Source: Candidatus Saccharimonadales bacterium (GTDB lineage: Bacteria; Patescibacteriota; Saccharimonadia; Saccharimonadales; Saccharimonadaceae). From it: a stretch of 5,343 nt of DNA. The stretch is taken from the NCBI GenBank assembly GCA_030151825.1, contig JASLCP010000019.1:1-5343 (forward strand). Direction: 5' to 3'. Position numbers and translations under genes: made by a program. Positions 5,194 to 5,343 of this stretch are shown one piece after another (position 1 is the first letter of the stretch; each line of letters begins with the position of its first letter). The notes below the pieces were generated by a model. It ran no database searches. It saw only the letters and a list, made by a program, of their open reading frames with translations, and had not been told where the DNA came from.

Positions 5194-5201
5194 ATGTAAG
5201 C

Positions 5202-5343
5202 ATGAGCAACATATTTAACACCAAAACTCTCCAACATCCAAAACCATCATATGAAGGCTCTCGACAAGATAAGCACACGCGCGGTACCGATTTGTACCGT
5301 GATATCGATGGCTATAACAAAGAATATATTGAAGAAAAAAGTA
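5202..5343 (+). CDS. Hypothetical protein, N-terminal end, cut by the window edge
   Basis: Only the first 47 residues are visible: MSNIFNTKTLQHPKP, then YEGSRQDKHTRGTDLYRD and IDGYNKEYIEEKS. The sequence is strongly hydrophilic, has no signal peptide or membrane segment, and is too short to assign. The start is supported by a perfect promoter eight bases upstream; there is no Shine-Dalgarno sequence. The gene is divergent from the PD-(D/E)XK-like gene and shares its regulatory region, so the two may work together; a regulator, or a partner protein, are the usual alternatives for such a pair. Confidence 0.6.
   Translation, partial: MSNIFNTKTLQHPKPSYEGSRQDKHTRGTDLYRDIDGYNKEYIEEKS

Noticed and set aside
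3100..5216. Both plus-strand genes begin with the same residues MSNIF
   Set aside because: Five residues with different codons after a start are easily coincidental and the proteins differ afterwards.
1..5343. CRISPR array, tRNA, insertion sequence or attachment site
   Set aside because: No regularly spaced repeats, cloverleaf-like sequence, transposase fragment or flanking direct repeats were seen.

Overview
The window looks like chromosomal sequence from a small-genome Candidate Phyla Radiation (Patescibacteria) bacterium, most likely Saccharibacteria (TM7) or a close relative. The reasons are a Mur ligase near a FemA/FemB-type lipid II aminoacyltransferase, a very long surface protein ending in a choice-of-anchor U domain with an APNTG-type tail, moderate GC, compact gene packing, and TGA used as a normal stop (it ends the 92-aa gene), which argues against the code-25 lineages. 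The assignment is an inference from protein style, not from a marker gene.

Left part (1-3034): the C-terminal end of a MurE-type ligase on + (1-217) converges, across a 27-base gap with no clear terminator, on a 576-aa exported surface protein on - (245-1975). Upstream of that on the same strand lies a FemA/FemB-family transferase (2009-3034). All three relate to the cell envelope: peptide stem synthesis, cross-bridge synthesis and a surface-displayed beta-propeller-like protein.

Middle (3035-4211): a 65-bp divergent promoter region separates femAB from a + strand phosphohexomutase-like gene. This gene has a recognisable domain I with an eroded active site. Its reading frame breaks near 3515-3535 and continues in another frame to 3844. 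It faces a 92-aa unknown protein on - (3884-4162), which has its own promoter, leader hairpin, Shine-Dalgarno sequence and strong intrinsic terminator.

Right part (4212-5343): an unrecognised 298-aa protein on - with a PD-(D/E)XK-nuclease-like signature is divergent from a + strand gene cut by the window edge. Their promoters lie back to back, with a 16-bp near-palindrome between the two -35 boxes. This is the best candidate here for an undescribed, co-regulated gene pair.

The most general signal is transcriptional. Five of the six visible gene starts have a -10 box ending only 6-11 bases before the ATG and lack a Shine-Dalgarno sequence, which predicts leaderless or near-leaderless mRNAs. 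Four of the six promoters share the pattern TTATGnTAnnnT (a TRTGn/extended -10 element). No stretch longer than about 100 bases lacks a gene. I saw no RNA gene, CRISPR array or insertion sequence.
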